A DNA stretch of 59,858 bases from Burkholderiales bacterium (lineage in GTDB: Bacteria > Pseudomonadota > Gammaproteobacteria > Burkholderiales > Casimicrobiaceae): NCBI GenBank assembly GCA_020851235.1, contig JADZDD010000001.1, positions 118,619-178,476 of the forward strand. Reading direction: 5' to 3'. Below, one piece after another: positions 38,409 through 49,231 of this stretch (positions are counted from its first letter, which is position 1; every line of letters starts with the position of its first letter). The notes below the pieces were generated by a model. The model was not told the origin of the DNA. It saw only the letters and a program-made list of their open reading frames with translations, and did not search any database. A program made the translations under genes and the position numbers.

Positions 38409-39443
38409 TCACTTTGCCTCGGACTTCCCGTCGTAGCGCTTGCTCCACTCGGCGAGGATCTTGTCGCGATTCTTGGCCGACCAGGCGAAGTCGTTCTTGA
38501 TGAGCCGCTGCTCGTAGTCCGCCGGGACGAAATCGAGCGGCTTCGCGATGCCGGGGACTGCCAGGACGGCGAAATTCTTGCCGTACAGCTCCATCGCGGC
38601 CGGCGTCACCATCCAGTCCATGAGCGCCTTGGCGGCGTCGAGCTTCTTCGTGTTCTTCATGATGCCCGACGACTCGAGATCCCAGCCCAGGCCCTCCTTC
38701 GGGAAGATCACGTCGATCGGCGCGCCCTGCTTCTTCGTGTTCACGGCGCGATACTCGAAGGTGATGCCGATGGGGAATTCACCGGCGGCGGCCTGCTTGC
38801 ACGGCTTGCTCCCCGAGTGCGTGTACTGCGCGATGTTCTGGTGCAGGTCGTCCATGTACTTCCAGGCCTTCTGGTCGCCCCACATCTGGATCCACGCGGT
38901 GACGTCGAAGTTGCCGGTGCCCGACGACGCCGGATTGGGCATCACGATCTTGCCCTTGTACACGGGCTTGAGGAGGTCGGCCCACGTCTCGGGCTTGGGC
39001 AGGTTCTGCTTCTTCGCCTCGACGGTGTTGAAGCAGATCGCGGCGCCGTAGACGTCCATGCCCACCCACGCCGGCGGATTCTTCGGGTCACGGTACTTCG
39101 CCGAAACCTTGTCGAGACCCTTGGGCGCGTACGGGAGCAGCATCCCCTCGTTGTCGAACACGGCGAGGCTCGACGCCGACGTCCCGAACACGACGTCCGC
39201 TTGCGGATTCGCCTTCTCGGCGAGGAGCTTGGCGGTGATCACGCCCGTCGAGTCGCGGGTCCACTTGAGCTCGATGTCCGGGTGCACCTTGTTGAAGCCC
39301 TCGGTGTACGCCTTGAGCTGGTCGGTTTCGAGCGCCGTGTAGACGTTGAGCGTGGTCTTCTCGGCCATCGCCACGCCCGACGCCGACGCGAAGGCGATGG
39401 CGACCGTGGATGCGACTGCACGCATGGTCATTGCGAATTTCAT
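38409..39443 (-). CDS. phnS: 2-aminoethylphosphonate-binding periplasmic protein
   Basis: A 344-residue solute-binding protein of the iron/putrescine-like cluster. The signal peptide ends AMAEK at about residue 28. The mature part starts TTLNVYTALETDQLKAY and contains DVVFGTSASSLAVFD and NPASSGTGNFDVTAWIQ, regions that form the ligand pocket. It would deliver AEP to the PhnT/permease complex. GGGAG lies 6 bases before the ATG at 39443. It diverges from the GntR regulator across a 215-base region that holds the presumed operator. Confidence 0.9.
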   Translation of the reverse strand: MKFAMTMRAVASTVAIAFASASGVAMAEKTTLNVYTALETDQLKAYTEGFNKVHPDIELKWTRDSTGVITAKLLAEKANPQADVVFGTSASSLAVFDNEGMLLPYAPKGLDKVSAKYRDPKNPPAWVGMDVYGAAICFNTVEAKKQNLPKPETWADLLKPVYKGKIVMPNPASSGTGNFDVTAWIQMWGDQKAWKYMDDLHQNIAQYTHSGSKPCKQAAAGEFPIGITFEYRAVNTKKQGAPIDVIFPKEGLGWDLESSGIMKNTKKLDAAKALMDWMVTPAAMELYGKNFAVLAVPGIAKPLDFVPADYEQRLIKNDFAWSAKNRDKILAEWSKRYDGKSEAK

Positions 39444-39610
39444 CGTGATCTCCCGTATCGCTGCATGTGGAATGATGCCCTGTCGCCACGGCGGCGTGCC
39501 GCTGCCATCGTCTGCGAGTCGCACCGGGGTGCTGCCCGCGCACTGTCGCGAGGGCCCGTGCACGCCGCAAGGATGGCGTGTCCGGAAGGCACCACATTGT
39601 GCCCGCGGTT

Positions 39611-39652
39611 AGATTGCATATTGTTGACAATCTACAGCGGACGGCCTCTAAT
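39611..39652 (+). promoter_or_regulatory. Promoter and nested palindromic operator of the phosphonate regulon
   Basis: TTGACA (39624-39629) and TCTAAT (39647-39652), spaced 17 bases, form the best sigma-70 promoter in the window. The -35 lies inside ATTGT-TG-ACAAT (39620-39631), which resembles the TTGT..ACAA operators of FadR/FCD-type GntR regulators. A second pair, AGATTG (39611-39616) and CAATCT (39628-39633), brackets it. Transcription should start near 39659, the A of the regulator's ATG. For the divergent phnS side, a CACAAT box (complement of 39596-39601) is the only candidate -10. Confidence 0.65.
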
Positions 39653-39658
39653 GGCGAG

Positions 39659-41667
<2,009 letters not shown>

Positions 41668-41671
41668 TCCC

Positions 41672-43135
41672 ATGAACATGATGACCGAACTGTCGGGCGT
41701 CGCCCACGGCGCACCGATCAACGCCAAGATGCGCATCGCGGGCGAACTCGTCGGCAACGCGCGCACGATCGAGGTGCGCAATCCCTACGACGACACGCTC
41801 GTCGGCACCGTCCCCAAGGCGACCGTCGAGGACGTCCGCCGCGCGATCACCATCGCCAAGGCGTACCGCGCCACGCTCACGCGCTACGAGCGTTCGCAGA
41901 TCATGCATCGCGCCGCCGACATCCTGCGCAGTCGCAAGGAGGCGATCGCCGATCTCATCACGGCCGAATCGGGCTTGGGCAAGAAGGACACGCTCTACGA
42001 GGTCGGCCGCGCCTGCGACGTCTTCACCTTCGCCGGCAATGCCGCGCTCCAGGACGACGGGCAGACGTTCTCCTGCGATCTCACGCCGCACGGCAAGGCG
42101 CGCAAGGTCTACACGCTGCGCGAACCGCTGCTCGGCGTGATCAGCGCGATCACCCCGTTCAATCACCCGCTGAACCAGGTGGCGCACAAGGTCGCCCCGT
42201 CGATCGCGACGAACAACCGGATGGTCCTGAAGCCGACCGAGAAGACGCCGCTGTCGGCGCTGCTCCTGGCCGACATCCTCTACGAGGCCGGCTTGCCGCC
42301 GCCGATGCTCTCGATCGTCACCGGCGACCCGCGCGAGATCGCCGACGAACTCCTCACCCACCCCGACATCGATCTCGTGAGCTTCACCGGTGGGGTGCCG
42401 ATCGGCAAGTACATCGCCGCCAAGGCCGTGTACAAGCGGCAGGTCCTGGAACTCGGTGGCAATGACCCCTTGATCGTCATGGAGGACGCCGACCTGGACG
42501 AGGCGGCGTCGCTCGCCGCGGCCGGCTCGTACAAGAATTCGGGTCAGCGCTGCACCGCGATCAAACGCATGCTGGTGCACGAGAAGGTCGCCGACGCGTT
42601 CATCGAGCGCCTCGTCGCCAGGACGCGCGCCTGGACGTACGGGGATCCGACCGACGCCGGCCTCGAGATGGGAACGGTCATCGACGAGGCCGCGGCAAAG
42701 GAGTTCGAGGCCAAGGTGAACGCGGCGATCGCCCAGGGCGCACGTCTCCTCGTCGGCAACGAGCGCCGCGGCGCGCTCTATTCGCCGACGGTGCTCGATC
42801 GCGTCGATCCGGCCATGGACGTCGTGCGTACCGAGACGTTCGGCCCGGTTTCGCCCGTGATCCGCTTCCGGGACATCGACGACGCCATCCGGATCTCCAA
42901 CGGCACGGCCTTCGGCCTGTCCTCCGCGGTGTGCACGAACCGCCTCGACTACATCACGCGCCTCGTGGCCGACCTCGACGTCGGGACGGTGAACGTGCGC
43001 GAAGTCCCCGGGTACCGCATCGAATTGACGCCGTTCGGCGGGATCAAGGATTCGGGCCTGGGTTACAAGGAAGGCGTGCAGGAGGCGATGAAGAGCTTCA
43101 CGCACACCAAGACCTACTCGCTGCCGTGGGGCTAG
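41672..43135 (+). CDS. phnY: Phosphonoacetaldehyde dehydrogenase
   Basis: A 487-residue ALDH-superfamily enzyme that oxidises phosphonoacetaldehyde to phosphonoacetate. The catalytic Cys294 is in [11 protein letters not shown], Glu260 in VLELGGNDP, and the oxyanion Asn in TPFNHPLNQ, as in non-phosphorylating GAPDH-like and PhnY enzymes. With PhnW and PhnA it completes the route from aminoethylphosphonate to acetate plus phosphate. Start [10 protein letters not shown] at 41672 is 4 bases after the phnA stop; no strong ribosome-binding site is seen. Confidence 0.94.
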   Translation: MNMMTELSGVAHGAPINAKMRIAGELVGNARTIEVRNPYDDTLVGTVPKATVEDVRRAITIAKAYRATLTRYERSQIMHRAADILRSRKEAIADLITAESGLGKKDTLYEVGRACDVFTFAGNAALQDDGQTFSCDLTPHGKARKVYTLREPLLGVISAITPFNHPLNQVAHKVAPSIATNNRMVLKPTEKTPLSALLLADILYEAGLPPPMLSIVTGDPREIADELLTHPDIDLVSFTGGVPIGKYIAAKAVYKRQVLELGGNDPLIVMEDADLDEAASLAAAGSYKNSGQRCTAIKRMLVHEKVADAFIERLVARTRAWTYGDPTDAGLEMGTVIDEAAAKEFEAKVNAAIAQGARLLVGNERRGALYSPTVLDRVDPAMDVVRTETFGPVSPVIRFRDIDDAIRISNGTAFGLSSAVCTNRLDYITRLVADLDVGTVNVREVPGYRIELTPFGGIKDSGLGYKEGVQEAMKSFTHTKTYSLPWG

Positions 43136-43141
43136 GCGCAC

Positions 43142-43183
43142 GCCGCCCGCCACCGCGGCGCACCCCGCGGGGCCGCGGGCGGC
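43142..43183 (+). terminator. GC-rich stem-loop after phnY
   Basis: GCCGCCCGC (43142-43150) pairs perfectly with GCGGGCGGC (43175-43183), enclosing a further CCCCGCGGGG palindrome. It begins 7 bases after the phnY stop and precedes the next gene by about 57 bases. There is no T-run, so termination is likely but not certain. Confidence 0.45.
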
Positions 43184-43239
43184 GGCGAAGCGGCGCGGCT
43201 CTTACCCCTCCCGCACGAAACCGGGCACAATAGGTCGTC

Positions 43240-44964
43240 GTGCTCACCCTGCTCAATCTCCTCGCCGGTGTGTCGCTTCTCGTCTGGGGAACGCACATCG
43301 TGCGCACCGGCATCCTGCGGCTGTACGGCGCCAACCTGCGTCGCTTCCTGCGCAAGAGCGTCGAGCAGCGGTTCACCGCGTTCTTTGCCGGGCTCGCCGT
43401 CACCGGCCTCATCCAGAGCAGCACCGCGACCGCACTCATCGTCGCGGCCTTTGCCGGACAGGGCCTCATCAACACCGCGCCCGCGCTCGCCGTCATGCTC
43501 GGCGCCGACGTCGGCACGTCGGTCGTCACCGTCATCCTCTCGTTCGACCTGTCGTGGCTCGCGCCGCTGCTCATCTTCGTCGGGGTCACGCTCTTCCTCG
43601 CCTGGCAGTCGACCAACGTCGGGCGCTTCGGACGCATCCTGATCGGCCTGGGGCTCATCCTCTTCGCCTTGCAATGGATCTCCGCGGCGGCGAAGCCGTT
43701 CGTGCAGGCGGCCGGGGTCAAGGTCATCTTCGCCTCGCTCACCGGCGACGTGCTGCTCGACATGCTGGTCGCGGCGCTCTTCACGGTCCTGTGCTATTCG
43801 AGCCTCGCGGTCGTGCTCCTGATGGCGACGCTGGCGTCGTTGTCGATGATCTCGCTCCCGGTCGCCCTCGGCCTCGTCCTCGGCGCCAATCTCGGCAGCG
43901 GCATTCTCGGCATGCTCTCGACGCTGCGCACGCCGCCCGAAGCGCGCCGCGTCACGCTCGGCAACTTCCTCTTCAAGCTGATCGGCTGCGCGCTCGCCAT
44001 TCCGACGCTCCCGTACGTGGAGACCTGGATGACGCGCCTCACGTTCGACCCGGCGACCGAGGTCGTTGCCTTCCACCTCATCTTCAACGCCGCGCTCGCG
44101 CTCCTCTTCATCTTCTGGACCGAGCGGATCGGGCGCATCGCCGAGCGCCTGCTGCCCGACAAGCCGCTCACCGACGATCCGGGCAAGCCGCGCAACCTCG
44201 ACCGTTCGGCGCTCGACACGCCGCCGCTCGCGATCTCGAATGCGGCGCGCGAGGCGATGCGCATCGGTGAGGTCGTCGAGGACATGCTGCACGGCATGCT
44301 CACGGTCATCCGCAACAACGACAGCGAACTCGCGCAGCAACTGCGCAAGAAGGACGATGTCATCGACGAGCTCTACACCGCCGTGAAGCTCTACCTCACG
44401 CAGATCCCGCGCGAGGCGCTCGACGAGCGCGAGGGCCGGCGCTGGGCCGAGATCCTGTCATTCACGATCGACCTGGAGCAGATCGGCGACATCATCGAGC
44501 GCGTGCTGTCCGACATCCAGGACAAGAAGATCAACAAGCAGCGCAGCTTCTCCGACGCGGGCATGGCGGAGATCTGCGACCTGCACGCGCGGCTCGTGAC
44601 CAATCTCCAGCTCGGAATGAGCGTCTTCCTGCACGGGGACCTGAAGAGCGCACAGGAGCTCCTCGCGCAGAAGGTGCTGTTCCGCGATCTCGAGCGCGCC
44701 TACGCCGACTCGCACCTGTCGCGGCTTGCCGGCAACTCGATCGAAAGCATCGAGACCTCTTCGCTGCACCTGGACCTCATCTCCGACTTGAAGCGCATCA
44801 ACTCGCACATCTGCTCGATCGCCTACCCGATCCTCGAGGAGGCGGGTGTCCTCGCGCGCACGCGCCTCAAGGATCCGGAGGCGGTCGCGCCGGTGGCATC
44901 GCCCGCGAGCGAGCCGGTGTCGCGCGAGCCGGCGTCGCGCGAGCACAAGCCGCGAACCGCGTGA
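43240..44964 (+). CDS. Na/Pi cotransporter family protein with PhoU-like C-terminal domain
   Basis: A 574-residue protein. The N-terminal half has 8-9 membrane segments with the duplicated QSSTATALI (NptA motif, about 59-67) and LGANLGSGILG. The C-terminal part (about 340-540) is helical and soluble with PhoU-like features (MRIGEVVEDMLHG..., IIERVLSDIQDKKI). YjbB, an E. coli relative, exports phosphate, while other members import. The start is GTG 43240, giving MLTLLNLLAGVSLLVWGTH. A CACAAT box ends 7 bases upstream, so the mRNA could be nearly leaderless. It lies right behind the phosphate-releasing phn genes. Confidence 0.9.
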   Translation: MLTLLNLLAGVSLLVWGTHIVRTGILRLYGANLRRFLRKSVEQRFTAFFAGLAVTGLIQSSTATALIVAAFAGQGLINTAPALAVMLGADVGTSVVTVILSFDLSWLAPLLIFVGVTLFLAWQSTNVGRFGRILIGLGLILFALQWISAAAKPFVQAAGVKVIFASLTGDVLLDMLVAALFTVLCYSSLAVVLLMATLASLSMISLPVALGLVLGANLGSGILGMLSTLRTPPEARRVTLGNFLFKLIGCALAIPTLPYVETWMTRLTFDPATEVVAFHLIFNAALALLFIFWTERIGRIAERLLPDKPLTDDPGKPRNLDRSALDTPPLAISNAAREAMRIGEVVEDMLHGMLTVIRNNDSELAQQLRKKDDVIDELYTAVKLYLTQIPREALDEREGRRWAEILSFTIDLEQIGDIIERVLSDIQDKKINKQRSFSDAGMAEICDLHARLVTNLQLGMSVFLHGDLKSAQELLAQKVLFRDLERAYADSHLSRLAGNSIESIETSSLHLDLISDLKRINSHICSIAYPILEEAGVLARTRLKDPEAVAPVASPASEPVSREPASREHKPRTA

Positions 44965-45030
44965 CCGTGCATCGATGAGCATGGCGATGCGCCGCCGGTG
45001 CATGGTCGGCTGCGCCGACGACCCGAACCC

Positions 45031-45876
45031 ATGGAACTGACCTTCGGCGTGACGCTCGCCGTGCTCGCCGCGGGCTTCATGCACGCGGCGTGGAACGCGC
45101 TCGTCAAGGGCGGCAGCGGGGGCGACCCGCTGCTCGACACGTCGACCGTCGTCGCCGGCAGCGCCGCGTGCTCGCTCGCCGCGCTGCCCTTCCTGCCATT
45201 GCCGCTCGCCGCCGCATGGCCGATGGCGCTCGCCTCGATGGTCATCCACTTCGGCTACTACGTGGCACTGAGCGAGGCGTACCGCGCCGGCGACCTGTCG
45301 TTTGCCTACCCCCTGATGCGCGGCACCGCGCCTCTCATCGTCACCGTCCTGGGCATCGTCTTCCTGCGCGAGCTGCCATCGGTCCAGGTCACCGCCGGCA
45401 TCGTGCTCATCTGCGCCGGCATCGTCGCGATCGCCTTCGCGCAGCGACACCGCCATCCGCGCGCAGCGACCTACTGGGCGCTGGGCAACGCCGGCATCAT
45501 CGCGGTCTACACGCTCGTCGACGGCGCCGGCGCCCGCGCCTCCGGGAACGCGCTCGCCTACGTCGTCTGGCTCTCGTTCCTGGAAAGCGTCTTCTTCCTC
45601 GCGTGGGTGCGCTGGCACCGCGGTGCGAGCGCGGTCGCCTACGTCCGCGCGCGCTGGCGGCGCGGGCTCGTCGGCGGCTTCTTCAGCGTGGGTGCGTACG
45701 CGATCGTCCTGTGGGCGATGACCCGCGCGCCGGTCGCCGCGGTCGCGGCACTGCGCGAAACCTCGGTGCTCTTCGCGGCATTGATCGGCGCGGTGCTCCT
45801 CAAGGAGCCGCTGGGGCCCGGGCGACTCGCCGGCGCGCTCGGCGTGGTGATCGGTGTTGCCGCGTTGAAGCTGTGA
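45031..45876 (+). CDS. EamA/DMT-family membrane transporter
   Basis: A 281-residue protein with about ten membrane segments arranged as two EamA repeats, each ending in a conserved GIVLICAGIVAIAF or GALGVVIGVAAL-type helix. AYRAGDLSFAYPLMRGTAPL is the hallmark of the first repeat. Members export amino acids, nucleobases or other metabolites; the substrate here is unknown. ATG at 45031 (MELTFGVTLA) fits better than the upstream in-frame codon at 44998. It is followed 42 bases later by the dimethylglycine-dehydrogenase-like gene, with which it may form an operon. Confidence 0.88.
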   Translation: MELTFGVTLAVLAAGFMHAAWNALVKGGSGGDPLLDTSTVVAGSAACSLAALPFLPLPLAAAWPMALASMVIHFGYYVALSEAYRAGDLSFAYPLMRGTAPLIVTVLGIVFLRELPSVQVTAGIVLICAGIVAIAFAQRHRHPRAATYWALGNAGIIAVYTLVDGAGARASGNALAYVVWLSFLESVFFLAWVRWHRGASAVAYVRARWRRGLVGGFFSVGAYAIVLWAMTRAPVAAVAALRETSVLFAALIGAVLLKEPLGPGRLAGALGVVIGVAALKL

Positions 45877-45918
45877 CCTCTCCCGTGCCATCCCGCCCTG
45901 CCCTCCCCGACGCTACCC

Positions 45919-48351
45919 ATGACCTCGCTTCCCACGCACGCCCGCATCGTGATCATCGGCGGCGGCATCGCCGGCGTTTCCACCGCCTACCACCTCGCCC
46001 GGCTCGGGGTGAGCGACGTGATCCTCCTCGAGCAAGGCAAGCTCACCGGCGGGACCACGTGGCATGCCGCCGGCCTCGTGGGGCAGACGCGGGCGACCCG
46101 CAATGCGACGCGCATGAGCCGTTACGGCATCGAACTGTACGCGGCGCTGGAGGCCGAGACGGGACTGGCCACCGGGTGGAAGCAGTGCGGCAGCCTCAAC
46201 GTCTTCCGCACGCCGGAGCGCCTCACGCTCGCCCGCCGGCAGATGGCGCGCGCCCGGAGCTTCGGCATCGACTTCGAGTTCATCGCACCGGCCAGGGTGC
46301 CGGACCATGCACCGATCCTGCGCCACGACGATCTCGCCGGTGCGGTCTGGATTCCCGGTGACGGCAAGGCCAATCCGACCGACCTCACGCACTCGCTCGC
46401 CAAGGGCGCGCGCCAACGCGGCGTGCGCATCGTGGAAGGGGCGAAGGTCACCGGCGTGCATCTGCACAACGGGCACGTGGCGGGCGTTGCCTGGTCGCAC
46501 GCCGGCATCACCGGCCAGATCACCTGCGAGGCGCTCGTCAACTGCGGCGGGCAATGGGCGCGCGAGCTTGCACGGCGCTCCGGCGTCACGGTGCCGCTGT
46601 ATTCGGCGGAGCATTTCTACATCGTGACCGAGCGCATCGCCGGGGTCACCCCCGACTTTCCCGTGGTGCGCGATCCGGACGGCTGCATCTACTACAAGGA
46701 GGAGGTGGGCGGCCTCGTCATGGGCGGCTTCGAGCCCGTCGCCAAGCCGTGGCACGTCTCGCCGATCCCGGATGGCTTCGAGTTCCAGCTCCTGCCCGAG
46801 GACTGGGATCAGTTCGAGATCCTCATGACCAACGCGCTGCACCGCACGCCGTGCCTCGAGACCGCGCAGGTCAAGATGCTGCTCAACGGCCCGGAGAGCT
46901 TCACGCCCGACGGCAACTTCATCCTGGGCGAGGCACCGGAGGTCGCGGGTTACTACGTCTGCGCCGGATTCAATTCGGCCGGCATCGCCAACTCCGGGGG
47001 TGCCGGACGCCTCGTCGCCGAGTGGATCGCGGGCGGCGAAGCACCCCTCGACCTCTGGGACGTCGACATCCGCCGTTTCGCCCCGCTGCACGCCAATCGC
47101 CGGCATCTGGCCGATCGCACCGTCGAGTCGCTGGGCCTGCACTACGCGATGCGCTGGCCGCGGGAGGAACTCACGACGGTGCGCCCCCTGCGCCGCTCGC
47201 CGCTGTACGATCGGCTGCGCGCGAAGGGCGCGGTCTTCGGCACGAAGATGAACTGGGAGCGCGCGAACTACTTTCTTCCGGCCGGCGCATCGCCGGCAGC
47301 GACCACGCTCGGCACGCCGGCGTGGTTGCCGTGGATGCTCGAGGAGCAGCGGGCCTGCCGGGAAGACGTCGTCGTCTTCGACCAGACGTCGTTCGCCAAA
47401 TTCCTGCTGAAGGGACGCGATGCGCTCGCCGTCCTGCAGCGGCTTTGCGCCAACGATCTCGACGTGGCGGTGGGACGTATCGTCTACACCGCGCTGCTCA
47501 ACGCGCGGGGCGGCTTCGAGAGCGATCTCACGGTGACGCGGCTTGCGCCCGATGCGTTCTTCATCCTCACCGGATCGGCGCAGGGCACCCGCGATGCGGC
47601 GTGGATCGAGCGCCACCTGCGCCACGACGAATGCGCCGTTCTCGTCGACGTCACGAGCGCGTACGGCGTCGTCTCGGTCATGGGCCCCAAGGCCGAGGCC
47701 CTGTTGCGCACGCTCGGTCCGGACGACGTGTCCAAGGCGGCGCTGCCCTTCGGCACCACCGCGGAGATCGACGTGGGCTACGCGCGCGCCCGGGCGGCGC
47801 GGATGAGCTACGTGGGCGGGCCGGGCTACGAGCTCGTGGTGCCGACCGACCAGTGCGTCACGCTCTACGACGCGCTCGTCGCCGCGGGCGGCGCCTTCGG
47901 CCTCACCGATGCCGGCTACTACACGCTCGATGCGCTGCGCATCGAGGCCGGTCGCCGGGCCTGGGGCGCCGAGCTCTCGCCCGACGAGACGCCGTGGGAA
48001 GCGGGCCTCGGATTCGCGGTCGACCTCGACAAGGGCTGCGACTTCATCGGACGCGGCGCGTTGGTCGAGCAGCAGGCCCGCGGCATCGGCAAGCGTCTCG
48101 TGATCCTCAGTTTCGACGATCCCTCCGCCTTTCCCTGGGGGGGCGAACCGTTCACGATGGACGGTCGCGCCGTCGGCGAGCTCACCTCGACCGGCTACAG
48201 CCGGCGCCACGGACGCGCGCTCGCCATGGCCTACGCGCGCGCACCCGACGGCGTCGCCAGCTTGACCGACGAGGCCATCCTCGCCGCGCGTTACGAGGTC
48301 GATCTCGCCGGCACCGCGTGCCGGGTCACCCCGCATCTGCGGCTCGCGTAG
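45919..48351 (+). CDS. Dimethylglycine/sarcosine dehydrogenase-like FAD protein with GcvT domain
   Basis: An 810-residue fusion. The N-terminal half is a D-amino-acid-oxidase-like FAD domain: IIGGGIAG (12-19), LLEQGKLTGGTTWHAAGL with His49 at the position that carries covalent FAD in dimethylglycine dehydrogenase, and NSAGIANSGGAG near the end of the domain. A linker domain follows, then a C-terminal aminomethyltransferase (GcvT) fold from about 430, with DQTSFAKFLLKG, YTALLNARGG and LDALRIEAGRRAWGAEL. It probably oxidises an N-methylated amino acid and passes formaldehyde to tetrahydrofolate. An adjoining IclR gene may regulate it. The exact substrate cannot be told. Confidence 0.88.
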   Translation: MTSLPTHARIVIIGGGIAGVSTAYHLARLGVSDVILLEQGKLTGGTTWHAAGLVGQTRATRNATRMSRYGIELYAALEAETGLATGWKQCGSLNVFRTPERLTLARRQMARARSFGIDFEFIAPARVPDHAPILRHDDLAGAVWIPGDGKANPTDLTHSLAKGARQRGVRIVEGAKVTGVHLHNGHVAGVAWSHAGITGQITCEALVNCGGQWARELARRSGVTVPLYSAEHFYIVTERIAGVTPDFPVVRDPDGCIYYKEEVGGLVMGGFEPVAKPWHVSPIPDGFEFQLLPEDWDQFEILMTNALHRTPCLETAQVKMLLNGPESFTPDGNFILGEAPEVAGYYVCAGFNSAGIANSGGAGRLVAEWIAGGEAPLDLWDVDIRRFAPLHANRRHLADRTVESLGLHYAMRWPREELTTVRPLRRSPLYDRLRAKGAVFGTKMNWERANYFLPAGASPAATTLGTPAWLPWMLEEQRACREDVVVFDQTSFAKFLLKGRDALAVLQRLCANDLDVAVGRIVYTALLNARGGFESDLTVTRLAPDAFFILTGSAQGTRDAAWIERHLRHDECAVLVDVTSAYGVVSVMGPKAEALLRTLGPDDVSKAALPFGTTAEIDVGYARARAARMSYVGGPGYELVVPTDQCVTLYDALVAAGGAFGLTDAGYYTLDALRIEAGRRAWGAELSPDETPWEAGLGFAVDLDKGCDFIGRGALVEQQARGIGKRLVILSFDDPSAFPWGGEPFTMDGRAVGELTSTGYSRRHGRALAMAYARAPDGVASLTDEAILAARYEVDLAGTACRVTPHLRLA

Positions 48352-48376
48352 GCGCCCGACTCCAAGGAGGCACGCC

Positions 48377-49231
48377 ATGTCACCCCGGCATCCCCCTCTG
48401 CCCCTGCCTGCCACCTCCGGGCCGCGGCGCGGGCGCACGCCGACGCGGCCCGGGACGACGACGGTCCAGGTGCAAAGCCTCACCCGGGGCCTGTCGCTGC
48501 TCGAGGCGCTGGCGGGTGCCGAGGATGGACTCACGCTCACCGATCTCGCGCAGCGCGTGCTGCTCGCACCCTCGACCGTGCATCGCCTCCTCGCGACGCT
48601 CGAGCGCATGGGCTACGTCGACCAGGCCGGTGAACTCGGCCGCTGGTACGTGGGTCTGCAGGCGTTCCGCGTCGGAGTGAGCTTTCTCACGCACCGCGAC
48701 TTCGTCGCGCAAAGCCACCCGTACATGCGCCGCCTCATGGAGCAGTCCGGCGAGACGACCAATCTTGGCATCCTCGACGGCACCGAGGCCGTGTTCATCG
48801 ACCAGGTGCAGTGCCGCGAAACGATGCGAACGATCGTCAAGCTCGGCAGCCGCGTGCCGCTGCACGCCTCCGGTGTGGGCAAGGCGATCTTTGCGGCGAT
48901 GCCCGACGACGAGATCGACGCGATCCTTCGGGTGAAGGGCCTGCCGCGGATCACCGCCAACACGATCACGTCGCCGGAGACGATGTGGGCGGCGATCCGC
49001 GTGATCCGGCAGCGCGGCTGGTCGTTCGACGACGAGGAGCATGCCGTGGCCACCCGCTGTGTGGCCGCCCCGGTCTACAACGAGCGCGCCGAAGTGCTGG
49101 GTGCGATCTCGGTGGCAGGCCCGGTCACGCGCCTGCCCGACGAGCGCATCAAGCAACTGGGGCCGCTGGTGTCGCAGGTTGCGGAGGACCTCACGCGTCG
49201 CCTGGGCGGTCGCTGGCCGCACGCGCGATAG
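48377..49231 (+). CDS. IclR-family transcriptional regulator
   Basis: A 284-residue regulator. After a Pro/Arg-rich tail (about 1-30), the winged helix-turn-helix is seen in QSLTRGLSLLEALAG and LTDLAQRVLLAPSTVHRLLATL. The effector-binding domain follows, with LGSRVPLHASGVGKAIFAAM and the conserved GWSFDDEEHAVATRCVAAPV. A near-perfect ribosome-binding site, AAGGAGG, lies 6 bases upstream. Its stop lies 41 bases inside the convergent nagZ. It follows the dimethylglycine-dehydrogenase-like gene by 25 bases and likely controls it. Confidence 0.93.
   Translation: MSPRHPPLPLPATSGPRRGRTPTRPGTTTVQVQSLTRGLSLLEALAGAEDGLTLTDLAQRVLLAPSTVHRLLATLERMGYVDQAGELGRWYVGLQAFRVGVSFLTHRDFVAQSHPYMRRLMEQSGETTNLGILDGTEAVFIDQVQCRETMRTIVKLGSRVPLHASGVGKAIFAAMPDDEIDAILRVKGLPRITANTITSPETMWAAIRVIRQRGWSFDDEEHAVATRCVAAPVYNERAEVLGAISVAGPVTRLPDERIKQLGPLVSQVAEDLTRRLGGRWPHAR

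Noticed and set aside
39581..39601. Sigma-70 promoter for phnS at the CACAAT box
   Set aside because: The -10-like box lacks an acceptable -35 at the right distance, so it is mentioned only as a weak candidate.
45913..48609. Open frame of about 900 codons on the minus strand opposite the dimethylglycine-dehydrogenase-like gene
   Set aside because: Antisense shadow with Arg/Ala/Gly-rich low-complexity translation; the plus-strand FAD/GcvT protein explains the region.
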